Positions 1 to 8,847 of a stretch of 64,000 nucleotides of DNA are shown here, piece by piece. The number at the start of each line of letters is the position of its first letter. The first letter of the stretch is position 1. A model generated the notes under the pieces. It had not been told where the DNA came from, ran no database searches, and saw only the letters and a list, made by a program, of their open reading frames with translations. This DNA comes from Alteromonas aestuariivivens (GTDB taxonomy: Bacteria; Pseudomonadota; Gammaproteobacteria; Enterobacterales; Alteromonadaceae). The DNA is taken from positions 310,001 to 374,000 of the forward strand of contig NZ_QRHA01000001.1 of assembly GCF_003367475.1 (NCBI RefSeq). The letters are read 5' to 3'. The position numbers and the translations under genes are program-made.

Positions 1-92
1 CAGTTCTGGCAGTTGCAGGCCAGGGTGATGCTTGGGTCTCCCCGCACCTGAATCGTCAGTTTTCCGCACATACATTGTGCTTTTCGTTCCAT
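1..92 (-). CDS. GFA/CENP-V-fold protein, N-terminal fragment (runs off the window)
   Basis: Only the first 30 codons lie in the window; the gene continues past base 1. The start is the ATG at 92-90. The translation begins MERKAQCMCGKLTIQVRG and ends near ACNCQNC. A C-x-C-G-K-L motif followed about 20 residues later by C-x-C-x-x-C is the zinc-binding N-terminus of the GFA (glutathione-dependent formaldehyde-activating, former DUF636) family. Those proteins are small cytoplasmic zinc proteins, mostly of unknown substrate. It lies 30 bases downstream of the adenine/adenosine deaminase gene on the same strand and could be co-transcribed with it. The family call is fairly safe; no specific function can be given. 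Confidence 0.72.
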   Translation of the reverse strand, partial: MERKAQCMCGKLTIQVRGDPSITLACNCQN

Positions 93-122
93 TGTTTTTC
101 CCCAGCCGTGGCTGCCCAATAA

Positions 123-1121
123 TCAAGCGTAGTATTGTTCCAGTCTATCCAAATACGCTCGCTTGTCACTTTCTGGCAACCAGGTTACGGAAAACGCATT
201 TGCCATCAGGGTTTTCAATTCCGAACGGGAAAAGTCGCCTTCCTGTTGCAGGGCAATCAGGTTTTCGTTCAGGTAAGCCCTGAAATAGGCCGGATCGTCA
301 GAGTTGATGGTGGCTTTCATACCCCGCTTGAGCATGTCGCGGATTTCCCCTGAAGTCAGTGACTGGACCACAAACTGGTTCGAAACGGGGCACACAGTGA
401 GGCCCAGCCCTTTGCTTTTGATCAGTTCACACAACTCGTCTGATTCCAGCGCATTAACGCCGTGATCGATTCGATCGACTTCTATTTCTTCAAGCACCTG
501 TCGAATGTGTTCTAAAGTATTTTTTTGATTTACGTCGCAATGCATGGTGAGTTTTAAACCCCATTTCCGTGCCAGCGCGAAAACGTCTTTGAATTTTATC
601 GGCGGGTTATTGAACTCGTCAGAATCGAGTCCAACGCCTACCAGCCAGTCCAGATACGGCTCGGCCAGTTTAAGGTGCTCCATGGCAGACTCGGCGCTCA
701 TATCGCGTAAAAAACACATTATGAGCTGGCTGCGTATACCAAGCTTGTTCTCGGCATCGCACTGGGCCCGGCGAATGCCCTTAATCACAGTGTCGAAGGC
801 CACGCCGCGAATGGTATGGCCCTGGGGGTCAAAGAATATTTCGGCGTAAACAATGTTTTGTGAAGCGGCTTTGGCCAGATAATCCCAGGTGAGCTGATAG
901 AAATCGTCTTCTTCAATTAGCACGCTCATGCCGGCATAGTAAATTTTCAAAAATGAGGGAAGATCGTAAAAGTCGTAAGCGGCAATCAGTGCCTGAGGCG
1001 TGTCGAACGGTAAGCTAACGTTGTTTTTCTTGGCCAATGCAAAGCTGAGTTCCGGCTCCAGGGTGCCTTCAATGTGGACGTGTAATTCTGCCTTGGGCAT
1101 GTTTTCGATAAATGCTTTCAT
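123..1121 (-). CDS. adenosine/adenine deaminase (probable adenine deaminase type)
   Basis: This is a cytoplasmic zinc hydrolase that deaminates a purine (adenosine to inosine, or adenine to hypoxanthine) in purine salvage. At 332 residues it has the normal length of the family. The N-terminal metal-ligand motif is H14-V-H16-I-E-G-T, the third ligand is H194 in the HCD motif, and D275-D276 lie in NSDDPAYF. The NSDDPAYF form and the MPKAELHVH start are, from memory, more typical of the adenine deaminase (type 2) branch than of E. coli Add, which has a TDDP motif. I therefore lean to adenine as substrate but cannot exclude adenosine. A GFA-family gene follows closely on the same strand. No dedicated regulator is visible. 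Confidence 0.88.
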   Translation of the reverse strand: MKAFIENMPKAELHVHIEGTLEPELSFALAKKNNVSLPFDTPQALIAAYDFYDLPSFLKIYYAGMSVLIEEDDFYQLTWDYLAKAASQNIVYAEIFFDPQGHTIRGVAFDTVIKGIRRAQCDAENKLGIRSQLIMCFLRDMSAESAMEHLKLAEPYLDWLVGVGLDSDEFNNPPIKFKDVFALARKWGLKLTMHCDVNQKNTLEHIRQVLEEIEVDRIDHGVNALESDELCELIKSKGLGLTVCPVSNQFVVQSLTSGEIRDMLKRGMKATINSDDPAYFRAYLNENLIALQQEGDFSRSELKTLMANAFSVTWLPESDKRAYLDRLEQYYA

Positions 1122-1338
1122 AATCCAGATTCTCGATACAGCAAAAGGCGGGGAGCAGCAAATACTGTTCCAGAAGGCTGAGTGTTACTCCAGCCGACAG
1201 GCATGGGCAGTAAAACGGAGTAAAACCCACCTGAAGAGGGCCAAAATTGAGCAAGTGCACCAATAAAAGGCCACAAACTTTACAAATCGGGGCTGTGTTG
1301 GATAGTATTGACGCGCTGTTTCACTCAAAGGTTTTGAA

Positions 1339-1740
1339 TTGAATTCGATTGCCAGGCTGTTTACCGTTTTTGCTGTGATGGTTGCTCTTTGCGGGCAGGC
1401 GTTTTCGTACGCCGAAATGCATTGCGAAATGGCCATGCAGGCAACCGGTACACCGGCTTCAAAGCCGGCGCAGAATAGCCACGCAGCCATGGGCCACGCC
1501 ATGATGCAGCATGGTGATATGAACCATGACATGGCTCCCGTTGCAGAAGCGCAGGCAGCACAGGACTGCTGTGCATCCGATTGCCAGTGCCCGATGAACG
1601 CCTGTACTTCCTACACCTGTGTCAGTTTCCAGCTACAAATAGCAGAGGCTGGCGTGCAGTCTGAGGTCTACGCAGCTGCCCAGTCTGCAACCCCAAAATC
1701 CAGTATTACTTCCCTTTATCGCCCACCGATAATTACCTGA
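1339..1740 (+). CDS. secreted Met/His/Cys-rich protein upstream of the copper efflux operon
   Basis: A 133-residue protein that I cannot assign to a named family. The start is a TTG at 1339 with an AAAGG ribosome site about 8 bases upstream; it gives a normal signal peptide (MNSIARLFTVFAVMVALCGQ). The mature part has a Met/His-rich stretch (HAAMGHAMMQHGDMNHDM, about residues 48-65) followed by a cysteine cluster with CC, CxC and further cysteines (about residues 79-95). Such Met/His/Cys composition is typical of periplasmic copper-binding proteins. It precedes cusCBA genes on the same strand with a 116-base gap, so a role in copper binding or sensing is a reasonable inference. A CopL- or DUF2946-like relationship is possible but not demonstrated. 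Confidence 0.72.
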   Translation: MNSIARLFTVFAVMVALCGQAFSYAEMHCEMAMQATGTPASKPAQNSHAAMGHAMMQHGDMNHDMAPVAEAQAAQDCCASDCQCPMNACTSYTCVSFQLQIAEAGVQSEVYAAAQSATPKSSITSLYRPPIIT

Positions 1741-1803
1741 TACAGGATCATTGTGCCTGAAATTTACCGTACCTGAGGCGGTTACAATGGGCTGCCACTG
1801 AGC

Positions 1804-1826
1804 GTTGACCCGATATCATAAATATC
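1804..1826 (+). promoter_or_regulatory. possible promoter and small inverted repeat before cusC
   Basis: A TTGACC hexamer at 1804-1809 could be a -35 element. It is followed by the inverted repeat GATAT-CATAA-ATATC at 1812-1826, about 30 bases before the cusC start. It does not resemble the E. coli CusR box. This is a weak, motif-level suggestion only. Confidence 0.22.
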
Positions 1827-1856
1827 AACTAATTTTTTTTACAAGGGACAATTCCG

Positions 1857-3221
1857 ATGCTTGTGAATACATTGCGTTCAGTACGCCTGGGTATTTTGTT
1901 CTGTGGTTTTTTGCAAGCGGTGAGTGCTCACTCACAGGAGGCGCTTTCGCTGCAGCATGCCATTGATATAGCGCTCAGTAACGACCCCTGGGTGAAAGGC
2001 AGCCTGTTGAAACAGCAGGCGCTGGAAGAACAGGTTGTGGCAGCCGGTACATTGCCGGACCCTACAGTCTCCATTGGCCTGATGAACCTGCCGATGGACA
2101 GCTGGAGCTTTGATCAGGAAGCCATGACCCAGTTCAAAATTGGCGTAACCCAGATGTTTCCACGTGGGGATGCGCTGGAAATTCGTCAGGGGCAGTTGAA
2201 GGCCGAGTCACAGAAATATCCCCTGCTGCGCGACGATCGTCGGGCCACAATAGAGAGTAAAGTGACCCAGTTGTGGCTGGAGGTGTACCAGGCACAGGCC
2301 ACCATTGCGTTAATTGAACAGGACAAAGCCCTGTTTGAACAACTGGTGGAGGTAACCCGCGCCAGTTACGCATCGGCCACGGGTAAGACCCGTCAGCAGG
2401 ACATCATTCGTGCCCAGTTGGAGCTGGTGCAGTTGGATGACCGTTTGACGGTACAGTACCAGCAACTTGAAGCTGCTGCTGCACAATTGTCAGAGTGGCT
2501 GTATCAGTTTGACGCCGCTAACCCTGACATGCTGATGAACTTCGACAACGTTGTGCTGGCTGAAGGTGTTGCAGAGCGATTGCCGGAGTTGACGTTAGAC
2601 CCTCTGGCCGATGCCGGGCTTTCACGCAGCGAACTGGCTCGCCGTCTGGCTGGCCACCCTGCAATACTGGCAATTGACGTTTCCCAGCAGGTTGCGCATA
2701 AGGAAACCGAACTGGCCCGTCAGCAAAACCAGCCCCAGTGGGGCGTTAACGCCAGTTATGCCTACAGGGACAGTGCGCCCAATGGCATGGACCGGGCTGA
2801 TTTTTTCTCCGTGGGCGTCACCTTCGACCTGCCACTGTTTTCCGAGAACCGCCAGGACAAACAGGTTTCGGCTTCAGTGGCTATGGCCGAATCGGTGAAA
2901 ACCGAAAAGCTGCTAACCCTCAAGGCCATGCTCAGTCAGGTTGAAAAAGGGCTTCGTCAATTGGCGCGGCTCAGACAGCGTGATGGGTTGTACAGCGAGG
3001 AACTGCTGGCTCAGGTGCGCGAACAGTCTGAGGCCTCGCTGACCGCCTACACTAATGATGACGGTGATTTCGCTGAGGTGATCCGTGCCCGTATCGCGGA
3101 ACTGAACGCCAAAATTGCTGCGCTTCAAATCGAGGTGGATATTCTCAAAATCACCGCGCAGCTGAATTACTATTTTGCCCAATCCGGATCCAATCCGGCA
3201 CCTGTAATGGGAGACAACTAA
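1857..3221 (+). CDS. cusC: CusC/CzcC-type outer membrane efflux protein (TolC family)
   Basis: This is the outer-membrane channel of a tripartite heavy-metal RND pump. Its 454 residues begin with a signal peptide (MLVNTLRSVRLGILFCGF, cleavage near SAHSQ). The body has the long amphipathic helices and repeat structure of outer membrane efflux proteins, for example the start LSLQHAIDIALSNDP and the central PQWGVNASYAYRD strand segment. It would assemble as a trimer joined to the CusB adaptor. The stop codon overlaps the start of the next gene by one base (ATGA-type junction at 3221), showing tight translational coupling with cusB. The symbol is by family and context; substrate (copper or silver versus another divalent metal) is inferred from the CusF-like domains in the neighbour. 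Confidence 0.87.
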   Translation: MLVNTLRSVRLGILFCGFLQAVSAHSQEALSLQHAIDIALSNDPWVKGSLLKQQALEEQVVAAGTLPDPTVSIGLMNLPMDSWSFDQEAMTQFKIGVTQMFPRGDALEIRQGQLKAESQKYPLLRDDRRATIESKVTQLWLEVYQAQATIALIEQDKALFEQLVEVTRASYASATGKTRQQDIIRAQLELVQLDDRLTVQYQQLEAAAAQLSEWLYQFDAANPDMLMNFDNVVLAEGVAERLPELTLDPLADAGLSRSELARRLAGHPAILAIDVSQQVAHKETELARQQNQPQWGVNASYAYRDSAPNGMDRADFFSVGVTFDLPLFSENRQDKQVSASVAMAESVKTEKLLTLKAMLSQVEKGLRQLARLRQRDGLYSEELLAQVREQSEASLTAYTNDDGDFAEVIRARIAELNAKIAALQIEVDILKITAQLNYYFAQSGSNPAPVMGDN

Positions 3222-4960
3222 TGTCCGAGAAAACAAAAACAATAATCGTGGCGGCGCTGGCGGGTGCAGCGATAGGAGCCGCAGCGCTGTGGGTATTGCA
3301 ACCGGCTGAACAGGCACATCAAAGTGACGCTTCCGGTGAGAAGAAACCATTGTACTGGGTGGCGCCGATGGACTCGAACTACCGTCGTGACAAACCCGGT
3401 AAATCGCCGATGGGGATGGACCTTATTCCGGTTTATGAAGAAGACGCCGGGGCCGCAGACAACAGTGCCGGCACGGTAACCATCTCGCCTGATGTGGTGA
3501 ATAACCTGGGGGTGAGAACCGCCAAAGTGGTGCGCACTTCATTGGAATCCAACTTGTTAACGGTGGGCTATGTGCAGTATGACGAAGACACTCTGGTGCA
3601 CATTCACCCCAGAGTGGAAGGCTGGATTGAACAGCTTTTCGTTAAGGCCGCCGGTGAGCCGGTAAGCAAGGGACAGCCCCTGTACACGCTGTATTCGCCC
3701 CAGCTGGTGACCGCGCAGGAAGAATTGTTGATTGCCCTCAGGCGTAACAACGAAACCCTGGTCAGCGCTGCCAAAGAGCGCCTGCAGTCGTTGCATCTGT
3801 CGCCGGAATTTATTGCCAAGCTGATGAAAAACAGGAAGGTTTACCAGAGTGTGACCTTTTATTCTCCGCAGTCCGGTGTGGTGGATGGATTGCAGATCCG
3901 TGAAGGATTCTTCGTTCAGCCCGGCACCACGCTGATGAGCATTGGGCAGCTTAATGAAGTGTGGGTGGAAGCCGAGGTGTTTGAACGGGATGCCGCACTG
4001 GTAAGGGCAGGGCTGCCGGTCACCATGACGCTGGACTATCTGCCGGGTAAAACCTGGCAGGGCGTGGTGGATTATGTTTACCCGACGCTGGACGCCCAGA
4101 ACCGCACGTTGCGGGTTCGCATGCGCTTTAGCAACCCTGAGCATCAGCTCAAGCCCAACATGTTTGCGCAAGTTACCATTGTTGCAGGTGAGTCGCCCAA
4201 TACCCTGGTGGTGCCGAAAGAATCGGTGATCCGCACCGGCAAGCAGGACCGGGTGGTACTCGATAAGGGCGACGGGCGCTTTAAGTCGGTGGCGGTAAGC
4301 ATCGGGCGGGTGACCGGGGAAAATATTGAGATCCTTGATGGCCTTGCCGAAGGCGACGTGGTGGTCACCTCGGCCCAGTTTCTGATTGATTCCGAGTCAA
4401 GCAAAACCTCCGATTTCAAGCGCATGAGCCATGACGCCGAGCCGGATTCAGTGTGGATGGAAGGCAGTGTGAACTCGGTGATGGCGGGGCATCGCATGGT
4501 CAACATTACCCATGGCCCGGCCGAGGCGTGGAACTGGCCTGAAATGACGATGGATTTTACCGTTGACGAATCGGTTGATATGGATGCCCTGGAAGCCGGG
4601 CAGTCGCTGCATTTTGAAGTGACCAAAACCTCTGGTGGTGGCTACAGGTTAACAGGCATCCACATTATGCAAGGCATGGACAACAGCGCTTCTTCGGCCA
4701 CAGTAAACGGTGTGATCAATACGGTGGACAGCGAAAACCGAGTGCTGAATATCAGCCGCGGCGCCATCGAAAAATGGGACAGGCCGCCCGCCACCATGGA
4801 CTTCAGAGTGGCAGATGACATTGACCTTTCCTTGCTCAAGGCGGGCATGACCGTCAGCTTTACTTTTGAAGTCGGCGACGATTTTGTGGTGGTGGCGATT
4901 ACGCCGGTTGATGCCGGCGGGCATGATATGGCTGGCCATGCTGATCACAGCAATCACTGA
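3221..4960 (+). CDS. cusB: CusB-type periplasmic adaptor with heavy-metal-binding and two CusF-like domains
   Basis: This is the membrane-fusion protein of the metal efflux pump, 579 residues. Residues 8-26 form a membrane anchor. Residues about 44-72 are a heavy-metal-binding domain of the YWVAPMDSNYRRDKPGKSPM type. The barrel-sandwich/hairpin adaptor body spans about 90-395. Two CusF-like domains follow, at about 410-485 and 494-565. The first has the copper-binding set H, W, M, M (HGPAEAWNWPEMTMDF). The second keeps the W and one M (SRGAIEKWDRPPATMDF) but lacks the His and the first Met, so it is probably impaired. A short His-rich tail (GHDMAGHADHSNH) ends the protein. Fusing CusF to CusB would deliver periplasmic Cu(I)/Ag(I) directly to the pump. 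It is coupled to cusC (1-base overlap) and lies 17 bases before cusA. Confidence 0.9.
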   Translation: MSEKTKTIIVAALAGAAIGAAALWVLQPAEQAHQSDASGEKKPLYWVAPMDSNYRRDKPGKSPMGMDLIPVYEEDAGAADNSAGTVTISPDVVNNLGVRTAKVVRTSLESNLLTVGYVQYDEDTLVHIHPRVEGWIEQLFVKAAGEPVSKGQPLYTLYSPQLVTAQEELLIALRRNNETLVSAAKERLQSLHLSPEFIAKLMKNRKVYQSVTFYSPQSGVVDGLQIREGFFVQPGTTLMSIGQLNEVWVEAEVFERDAALVRAGLPVTMTLDYLPGKTWQGVVDYVYPTLDAQNRTLRVRMRFSNPEHQLKPNMFAQVTIVAGESPNTLVVPKESVIRTGKQDRVVLDKGDGRFKSVAVSIGRVTGENIEILDGLAEGDVVVTSAQFLIDSESSKTSDFKRMSHDAEPDSVWMEGSVNSVMAGHRMVNITHGPAEAWNWPEMTMDFTVDESVDMDALEAGQSLHFEVTKTSGGGYRLTGIHIMQGMDNSASSATVNGVINTVDSENRVLNISRGAIEKWDRPPATMDFRVADDIDLSLLKAGMTVSFTFEVGDDFVVVAITPVDAGGHDMAGHADHSNH

Positions 4961-4977
4961 ACCGGGAGCCATTATCA

Positions 4978-7900
4978 ATGATTGAAGCCATAATTCGATG
5001 GTCGGTCGGCAACCGCTTTTTTGTTCTGCTGTCGACCCTGATTGTGATTTTTGCCGGTCTTTTTGCGCTTAAAAATACGCCGGTGGACGCCATTCCTGAT
5101 TTGTCCGACGTGCAGGTAATAGTCAAGACCAGCTACCCCGGGCAGGCACCCCAGGTAGTGCAGGATCAGATCACCTTTCCGCTTACTACGGCCATGTTGT
5201 CGGTGCCCGGTGCACAAACGGTAAGGGGGTTTTCGTTCTTCGGGGATTCTTACGTCTACATCATTTTTGATGATGACACCGATTTATACTGGGCGCGCAG
5301 CCGGGTGCTGGAATACCTCAGCCAGGCCGCATCCAACCTGCCGGCCAATGCCAAACCGGAGCTTGGGCCGGACGCCACCGGTGTAGGCTGGGTGTACATT
5401 TATGCTCTGGCCGACAAAACCGGCCGCCACGACATCAGCCAGTTGCGCAGTATTCAGGACTGGTTCCTCAAGTACGAACTGCAAACGGTACCCGGTGTCT
5501 CGGAAGTGGCCACCGTGGGCGGTATGGTCAAACAGTATCAGGTGCAGGTGGACCCGGATAAACTGCGCGCCTACGGCATTCCCTTGTCTTTGATCCAGCT
5601 GGCGTTGGACAAGGGCAACCAGGAAACCGGTGCGTCGGTCATTGAAATGGCCGAAGCCGAATACATGGTCACTGCCACCGGCTACATTCAATCAGTAGCC
5701 GATATCGAATCCATCCCGCTGGGCATTAATGCCTCCGGCACACCGCTGACCATCGGCGATGTGGCACAGGTTAATGTTGGGCCACAGATGCGCCGTGGTA
5801 TAGCTGAGCTCAATGGTGAAGGCGAAGTGGTTGGTGGCGTGGTGGTGATGCGCTTTGGTGAAAATGCGCAGAAAACCATCGATGGAGTTAAAGCCAAACT
5901 GGCTGAGTTGCAGCGTTCGTTGCCCGACGGCGTGGAAGTGGTGACCGTCTACGACCGTTCGCAACTGATTGAACGAGCAGTGGACAACCTATGGAGCAAG
6001 CTGCTCGAAGAACTGGCTGTGGTGGCATTGGTTTGCGTGGCGTTCCTGTTCCATCTGCGCTCTTCGATTGTGGCGGTGGTGACCTTGCCGCTGGGTATTT
6101 TGGTATCGTTCATTGTGATGTACCTGCAAGGCATTAATGCCAACATTATGTCACTGGGGGGCATAGCCATTGCCATCGGGGCCATGACCGACGGTGCCAT
6201 TGTGATGATCGAAAATATGCACAAGCATATGGAGAAGACCCCTCTCACCGATGAAAACCGTTGGCAGATTGTCGCCAAGGCCGCCTCGGAAGTAGGGCCG
6301 GCTCTGTTTTTCAGCCTGTTGATCATTACTGTGTCGTTCCTGCCGGTATTTATTCTCGAAGCCCAGGAAGGCAGGATGTTCTCGCCGCTGGCCTATACCA
6401 AAACCTACGCCATGGCAGCGTCGGCCGGGCTTGCCATTACGCTGGTGCCGGTGCTAATGGGTTACTTCATTCGCGGCAAGGTGATTTCTGAGCATAAAAA
6501 CCCGCTCAACCGGTTACTGATTGCGGCTTACCTGCCGGTATTGAAACAGGTACTGAAATTTCCTAAAGCGACATTGCTTGCGGCTATGGTGATCACGGTA
6601 CTGGGTTTCTATCCGCTGGACAAAATTGGCAGTGAATTCATTCCGCCACTGGATGAGGGCGACCTGATGTACATGCCCACCACCTACCCGGGAGTGTCGA
6701 TAGGGAAAGCCCGTGAGTTGTTGCAGCAAACCGATAAGCTCATACGCACCGTCCCGGAAGTACAGAACGTGTTCGGTAAAGTGGGGCGGGCGGATACGGC
6801 AACTGACCCAGCGCCACTGACCATGATTGAAACCTTCATTCAACTCAAACCCAAAAGTGAATGGCGTGAGGGGCTGACTACCGAAAGCCTGAAGGCGGAA
6901 CTGGATTCTTTAGTGAAGTTTCCGGGCCTGACCAACGCCTGGGTGATGCCCATCAAAACCCGCATTGACATGCTGGCAACCGGCATCAAGACCCCGGTGG
7001 GCATTAAGGTAGCCGGGCCAGACCTGGCGGTGATCCAGGACATCGGCCAGCAACTGGAAACCATTCTTAAAGATGTGCCGGGAACCGCATCGGTGTATTC
7101 CGAAAGGGTCGCCGGTGGCCGCTACATCAAAGTGGACATTCAGCGTGACAAAGCCAGCCGGTTTGGTCTCAACATTGCCGATGTGCAGCAGGTGATTTCC
7201 ACCGCCATTGGAGGCATGAATGTGACTCAGACCGTTGAAGGCCAGGAACGTTACCCGGTTAATTTGCGTTACCCGCAGGACTACCGCAACTCCCCGGAGA
7301 GTCTGGCGCGGCTCCCTATCGTGACACCCACCGGGCAGCGTATCGCCCTGGGTGATGTTGCCCGGGTGTATGTGGAAAGTGGCCCGCCGGGGATCAAAAG
7401 TGAAAACGCCCGCATCAATGGCTGGAGCTACATCGACATCGACGGTGTGGACATTGGCAGTTATGTTGCCAACGCCAAAGCGGCGCTGGCCGATAAGCTG
7501 GAATTGCCGGCCGGTTATTCACTGAACTGGGCCGGGCAGTACGAATACATGGAACGGGCCAAGGAAAAGCTCAGCTATGTGTTACCGCTGACTCTGGCAA
7601 TTATTCTGGTGCTGCTGTACCTGAATTTCCGCTCATTCAGTGAAGTGGCGATCATCGTGGTGTCGTTGCCAATGGCCCTGATTGGTGGCCTGTGGTTGAT
7701 GTACCTGGAGGGCTTCAATTTCTCGGTGGCTGTTGGGGTTGGCTTCATTGCCCTTGCCGGCGTTGCGGTTGAGATTGGCGTGATCATGCTGGTATACCTG
7801 AACCAGTCATATCAGGCCATGCAGGAAGACTGTGCCCGGCAGGGGCGGGCCTTGACCCGCAGCGATTTGGCGCAGGCAGTAACGGATGGTGCCGGAATGC

Positions 7901-8835
7901 GGGTCCGCCCGGTGATGATGACGGTCGCTACCATTATTATTGGTTTGCTTCCTATTCTTTACGGCAGTGGCACCGGTTCGGAAGTGATGAGCCGGATTGC
8001 TGCGCCCATGGTGGGCGGTATGGCCAGTGCCGTGCTGCTGACCTTGCTTGTGTTGCCTGCCATTTACTTCCTGTGGCGAAGCCACCAGGTTGGCAATGAC
8101 ACCCGACCGCCGTTCAGCCTGCTCAAAACCAGCCGTAAATACCACAAGTGGCTGATGGCGTTCATTGGACTGCAGTTTGTGATCTGGTCAGTGACCGGTA
8201 CCTACATGGTGTTTTTTGATATTGATTACATTCACGGCGACACCCTGGTACATACGCCGCAGGATAAAATTGACCCCAACACCATTCACTATTCTCAGGC
8301 TGAGCTATTTGCTGACCATAGAGGCGCTCACGATGTGTCACTGGGTACGCTGGCCGGGCAAGCGGTTTACCGCTTCCGTGCAGGTGAGCAACGGGTGATG
8401 GTCAGTGCGCACAATGGCAAAGTGCTGTCGCCGCTGGACGAAGCTACCGCCGTTGAACTGGCGAAGGCATACTATACCGGTGACGGAGAAGTGGAACAGG
8501 CTGAGCTGATTACGGAAAACCCGCCGTTTGAATTAAGCCCCAGAGCGTTACCGGCCTGGCGGGTGGACTTCGACAATTTCGCTGCGCCAACCATTTACAT
8601 ACAGGCTCAAACCGGAGAGTTGGCAGGCAAGCGCCATACGTTCTGGCGTCTGTTTGACTGGATGTTTCGTTTCCATGTCATGGATTACTCCTCCGGTGAG
8701 GAAATCGACAATCGTCTGCTGTTCTGGCTCACCCTGCTGGGGATTGGTGGCGGCGTGTCCGGTTTGCTTCTGACCTATTTCCGGGTTTTCAGGAAAAATC
8801 CGCCTGGGCATGCCATTACCGATGCGTTGAATTAA
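4978..8835 (+). CDS. cusA: CusA-type heavy-metal RND pump fused to a C-terminal PepSY membrane domain
   Basis: This is the inner-membrane proton-driven pump subunit for Cu(I)/Ag(I). The RND core occupies about residues 1-1040, the usual length of a whole CusA/CzcA. It has the N-terminal helix, two periplasmic loops and the charged TM4 segment IAIGAMTDGAIVMIEN expected of the family. Unusually, about 240 further residues follow, starting near 1045 (KTSRKYHKWLMAFIGLQF). They contain a transmembrane helix, two PepSY-like periplasmic stretches (for example RALPAWRVDF, then TIYIQAQTGE) and a C-terminal helix before the stop. This tail is similar to the N-terminal third of the next protein. There is no stop or frameshift between core and tail, so it is a real fusion in this sequence. 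The 12-base gap to the reductase gene implies one transcript. Confidence 0.93.
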   Translation: MIEAIIRWSVGNRFFVLLSTLIVIFAGLFALKNTPVDAIPDLSDVQVIVKTSYPGQAPQVVQDQITFPLTTAMLSVPGAQTVRGFSFFGDSYVYIIFDDDTDLYWARSRVLEYLSQAASNLPANAKPELGPDATGVGWVYIYALADKTGRHDISQLRSIQDWFLKYELQTVPGVSEVATVGGMVKQYQVQVDPDKLRAYGIPLSLIQLALDKGNQETGASVIEMAEAEYMVTATGYIQSVADIESIPLGINASGTPLTIGDVAQVNVGPQMRRGIAELNGEGEVVGGVVVMRFGENAQKTIDGVKAKLAELQRSLPDGVEVVTVYDRSQLIERAVDNLWSKLLEELAVVALVCVAFLFHLRSSIVAVVTLPLGILVSFIVMYLQGINANIMSLGGIAIAIGAMTDGAIVMIENMHKHMEKTPLTDENRWQIVAKAASEVGPALFFSLLIITVSFLPVFILEAQEGRMFSPLAYTKTYAMAASAGLAITLVPVLMGYFIRGKVISEHKNPLNRLLIAAYLPVLKQVLKFPKATLLAAMVITVLGFYPLDKIGSEFIPPLDEGDLMYMPTTYPGVSIGKARELLQQTDKLIRTVPEVQNVFGKVGRADTATDPAPLTMIETFIQLKPKSEWREGLTTESLKAELDSLVKFPGLTNAWVMPIKTRIDMLATGIKTPVGIKVAGPDLAVIQDIGQQLETILKDVPGTASVYSERVAGGRYIKVDIQRDKASRFGLNIADVQQVISTAIGGMNVTQTVEGQERYPVNLRYPQDYRNSPESLARLPIVTPTGQRIALGDVARVYVESGPPGIKSENARINGWSYIDIDGVDIGSYVANAKAALADKLELPAGYSLNWAGQYEYMERAKEKLSYVLPLTLAIILVLLYLNFRSFSEVAIIVVSLPMALIGGLWLMYLEGFNFSVAVGVGFIALAGVAVEIGVIMLVYLNQSYQAMQEDCARQGRALTRSDLAQAVTDGAGMRVRPVMMTVATIIIGLLPILYGSGTGSEVMSRIAAPMVGGMASAVLLTLLVLPAIYFLWRSHQVGNDTRPPFSLLKTSRKYHKWLMAFIGLQFVIWSVTGTYMVFFDIDYIHGDTLVHTPQDKIDPNTIHYSQAELFADHRGAHDVSLGTLAGQAVYRFRAGEQRVMVSAHNGKVLSPLDEATAVELAKAYYTGDGEVEQAELITENPPFELSPRALPAWRVDFDNFAAPTIYIQAQTGELAGKRHTFWRLFDWMFRFHVMDYSSGEEIDNRLLFWLTLLGIGGGVSGLLLTYFRVFRKNPPGHAITDALN

Positions 8836-8847
8836 GAGGCGAGCAGT

